Assembly (NCBI GenBank): GCA_934699065.1 | Contig: CAKUWD010000126.1 | Location: 1-8,115, forward strand | Length of the DNA stretch: 8,115 nt | Source: an uncultured Treponema sp. | GTDB lineage: Bacteria; Spirochaetota; Spirochaetia; Treponematales; Treponemataceae | Direction of reading: 5' to 3' | Shown: piece after piece, positions 6,458 to 8,115 of the stretch | Layout of the letters: every line of letters starts with the position of its first letter | Position numbering within the stretch: the stretch's first letter is position 1 | Notes under the pieces: model-generated | The model's database searches: none | What the model was told of the DNA's origin: nothing | What the model saw: the letters and a program-made list of their open reading frames with translations, nothing else | Translations under genes and position numbers: made by a program

Positions 6458-7597
6458 CTATACTCCCTGATGGAACTTATCTAAGAACTCCTTGCGATAC
6501 TGTTCAAATCTGTCTTCATCAATTGCAACACGAATTTCTTTAAGCATATTGTTTAAGAAATAAAGATTATGATAGCTTGCAAGAATCGAACTCAATATTT
6601 CCTGTTCCTTAAAAAGGTGTCTTAAATAACTTCGGGAATATGTGCGGCAAACTTTACAGTTACATTCAGGATCCACAGGTCCAAAATCATGTATCCATCT
6701 TTCCTGTTTTATGCTTAACATTCCGCGGCGGGTAAAGTATGAGCCGTTTCTTGCATTACGGGTTGGAAGCACACAGTCAAACATATCAATTCCAGCCTGT
6801 ACTGCATCAAGAATATACTCAGGAGTTCCAATTCCCATAACATATTTAGGTTTATCTTCCGGCAGATACTGCACCGTATAATTCATAAACTTAGTAAACT
6901 CTTCTGGAGGTTCACCAACGCTAAGTCCGCCGATTGCAATACCAGGCATATCCATAGAAGAAACAAACTCTGCACTCTTTTGTCGCAGGTCTTCAAAAAA
7001 GTTTCCCTGAACTATTGGAAACAAAATTCCCTGGTAACCTTCATTACGCTGTTTTTCCCATTCGCCTTTTGCACGTACCAGCCAGTCTGAAGTAATACGC
7101 AGAGCCTTTTCCGCTTCTTTTCTTTCTACACCCCAACCTGAACAGACATCAAGCTGCATCTGAATATCAGAATTAAATTTTGTCTGAGTCTGAACAACAT
7201 TTTCTGGAGTAAACATGTGATAGCTTCCGTCTATATGACTTTGAAAGCGTACTCCCTCATCTGTAATCTTACGAAGTTTACTTAAAGAAAATACCTGAAA
7301 TCCGCCTGAATCTGTAAGAAAGTTTTTCTTCCACTGAGAAAATCCATGTAAGCCACCGGCTTCTTTTATTAAATCTGCACCAGGCCTCAAAAAAAGATGA
7401 TAAGTATTTGCAAGAATAATATCAAAATCGATTTCCTCAAGAAAATCTTTTGGCATTGCCTTAACAGTAGCATTAGTTCCAACCGGCATAAAAACCGGAG
7501 TTTTTACATCACCATGAGGAAGATGCATAATTCCAGTACGTGACTTTCCATCAGATGACTTATGTTTTATATCAAATATCCTTAAAACTTCACTCAT
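6458..7597 (-). CDS. tgt: Queuine tRNA-ribosyltransferase (tRNA-guanine transglycosylase)
   Basis: Exchanges guanine-34 in the wobble position of GUN-anticodon tRNAs (Asp, Asn, His, Tyr) for the queuosine precursor preQ1, in the cytosol. The protein has 379 residues, close to the bacterial norm. Expected residues are present: LTDSGGF with the general acid/base Asp96; MQLD with substrate-binding Asp150 and Cys152; IVQG with Gln197; AIGGLSVGE (221-229); DMFDCVLPTR with nucleophile Asp274; and the zinc site Cys312, Cys314, Cys317 and His343. The spacing between the two catalytic Asp (178) matches the Zymomonas mobilis enzyme (Asp102, Asp280). It therefore looks active and intact. The start ATG at 7597 has GAGGA 4 nt upstream. 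It lies 20 bp after the permease stop and its last codons carry the ribosome site of the next gene, so it is the middle gene of a three-gene unit. Queuosine biosynthesis genes are not in this window. Confidence 0.98.
   Translation of the reverse strand: MSEVLRIFDIKHKSSDGKSRTGIMHLPHGDVKTPVFMPVGTNATVKAMPKDFLEEIDFDIILANTYHLFLRPGADLIKEAGGLHGFSQWKKNFLTDSGGFQVFSLSKLRKITDEGVRFQSHIDGSYHMFTPENVVQTQTKFNSDIQMQLDVCSGWGVERKEAEKALRITSDWLVRAKGEWEKQRNEGYQGILFPIVQGNFFEDLRQKSAEFVSSMDMPGIAIGGLSVGEPPEEFTKFMNYTVQYLPEDKPKYVMGIGTPEYILDAVQAGIDMFDCVLPTRNARNGSYFTRRGMLSIKQERWIHDFGPVDPECNCKVCRTYSRSYLRHLFKEQEILSSILASYHNLYFLNNMLKEIRVAIDEDRFEQYRKEFLDKFHQGV
6463..6468 (-). promoter_or_regulatory. Shine-Dalgarno site of the HEAT-protein gene, inside the end of tgt
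   Basis: AGGGAG on the minus strand lies 7 nt before the ATG at 6455 and inside the last sense codons of tgt (His-Gln-Gly-Val-stop). It fixes the start and implies translation coupled to tgt termination. Confidence 0.75.
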
Positions 7598-7601
7598 AAA
7601 A

Positions 7602-7606
7602 TCCTC
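7602..7606 (-). promoter_or_regulatory. Shine-Dalgarno site of tgt
   Basis: GAGGA on the minus strand lies 4 nt before the tgt ATG, in the 20-bp gap after the permease stop. The gap leaves no room for a separate promoter there, though one could sit inside the permease gene. Confidence 0.6.
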
Positions 7607-7617
7607 GTAAATAAAAC

Positions 7618-8115
7618 CTATGTACGTGCATAACGCAACAGAATAATACTAATTATAGTAAAGAAAATAACCGGTGACCATGCACCTGCAAAGGCAGAAA
7701 TGTATCCATGCTTTGCAAGTACCATGGTAATCATCATTGCAACATAAAAAAGTACGGAAGCAGCAATGCAGGAAGCAAGACTTATAAGAAGAACATTTTT
7801 TCGTGTTTTTCCAGTAAGACCAATAGAAAGAAATACAACGATGAAAACAATAAATGGAAATGCATATTTCTTATAATACTCAGATAATTCTTCATTAAAT
7901 GGAAGACCTGCTTTTTTCAAATGCTCAATGTAAACTTTCGCCTCGGCTGCAGAAACCGACTGAACATCAACATTTGTTTTTCTGAAAATTTCATATGATT
8001 CTGTAAGTTGCGCCGCAAGTCCACCAGAAATTTCTGTACGTACTAATGTATCTTCATATGGAACATATTGAACCGGATTTTCCAAAGCCCAGACTTTACT
8101 ATCATCATTCCATAC
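7618..8115 (-). CDS. LptF/LptG (YjgP/YjgQ) family permease, C-terminal part
   Basis: LptF and LptG are the inner-membrane subunits of the LptB2FGC exporter that extracts lipopolysaccharide and passes it to the periplasmic bridge. The frame is open to the right edge, so the gene is cut at its 5' end. A TTG at 8085 could be read as a start but is internal, because coding sequence of the same kind precedes it. About 165 residues remain. The first 80 or so are the end of the periplasmic beta-jellyroll region and a helical connector (SAAEAKVYIEHLKKAGLPFN). Three membrane helices then follow at about 85-101, 107-132 and 141-161, with the family pattern Y-x-x-x-AFPF before the first and a W-S-P turn before the last, ending in RYART. 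Which of LptF or LptG it is cannot be decided from this part. The family often occurs as a tandem pair, so another copy may lie outside the window. It is the first visible gene of the permease-tgt-HEAT transcript. Confidence 0.85.
   Translation of the reverse strand, partial: VWNDDSKVWALENPVQYVPYEDTLVRTEISGGLAAQLTESYEIFRKTNVDVQSVSAAEAKVYIEHLKKAGLPFNEELSEYYKKYAFPFIVFIVVFLSIGLTGKTRKNVLLISLASCIAASVLFYVAMMITMVLAKHGYISAFAGAWSPVIFFTIISIILLRYART

Noticed and set aside
8083..8085. TTG as the start of a 155-residue protein at the right edge
   Set aside because: The frame stays open to base 8115 and the product is only the C-terminal part of a longer permease family, so this codon is internal.
1..8115. 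CRISPR array, phage, toxin-antitoxin or other defence system
   Set aside because: No regularly spaced direct repeats, no integrase, transposase, nuclease or toxin-like genes are visible. All long frames are accounted for by the six genes listed.

Overview
The window looks like an ordinary chromosomal stretch of a spirochete, most likely a Treponema species. This is inferred from the gene families and their style: a lipoprotein with a relaxed lipobox, a secreted HEAT-repeat protein directly behind tgt, an LptF/LptG-type permease, and moderately AT-rich DNA. No rRNA or marker gene here proves the genus.

Left half, plus strand: the 3' two thirds of purA (adenylosuccinate synthetase) enters from the left edge and stops at 830. 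A gap of about 100 bp holds a 77-bp palindromic repeat made of two inverted hairpin units. Then come a GTG-started lipoprotein of the CapA (PGA_cap) metallophosphatase-like superfamily (935-2176) and, overlapping it by 10 bp, a DEAH-box HrpA-type RNA helicase (2167-4800) with a C-terminal extension I do not recognise.

Middle: a 185-bp gap lies between two convergent genes. It is largely filled by a 127-bp structured element with perfect 12-bp terminal inverted repeats and two internal hairpins, one followed by a T-run. It may act as a terminator for both sides and looks like a dispersed repeat or miniature mobile element. An attC-like reading is possible but weak.

Right half, minus strand, read right to left: the C-terminal part of an LptF/LptG-family permease (entering from the right edge, ending at 7618), then tgt (queuine tRNA-ribosyltransferase, 7597-6458), then a secreted HEAT-repeat protein (6455-4986). 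Gaps are 20 and 2 bp, so these three are almost certainly one transcript that combines envelope and tRNA-modification functions. Its promoter lies outside the window.

I see no CRISPR array, tRNA, rRNA, transposase, or complete novel multi-gene system. The most unusual signals are the two intergenic structured repeats and the extra C-terminal region of the helicase.
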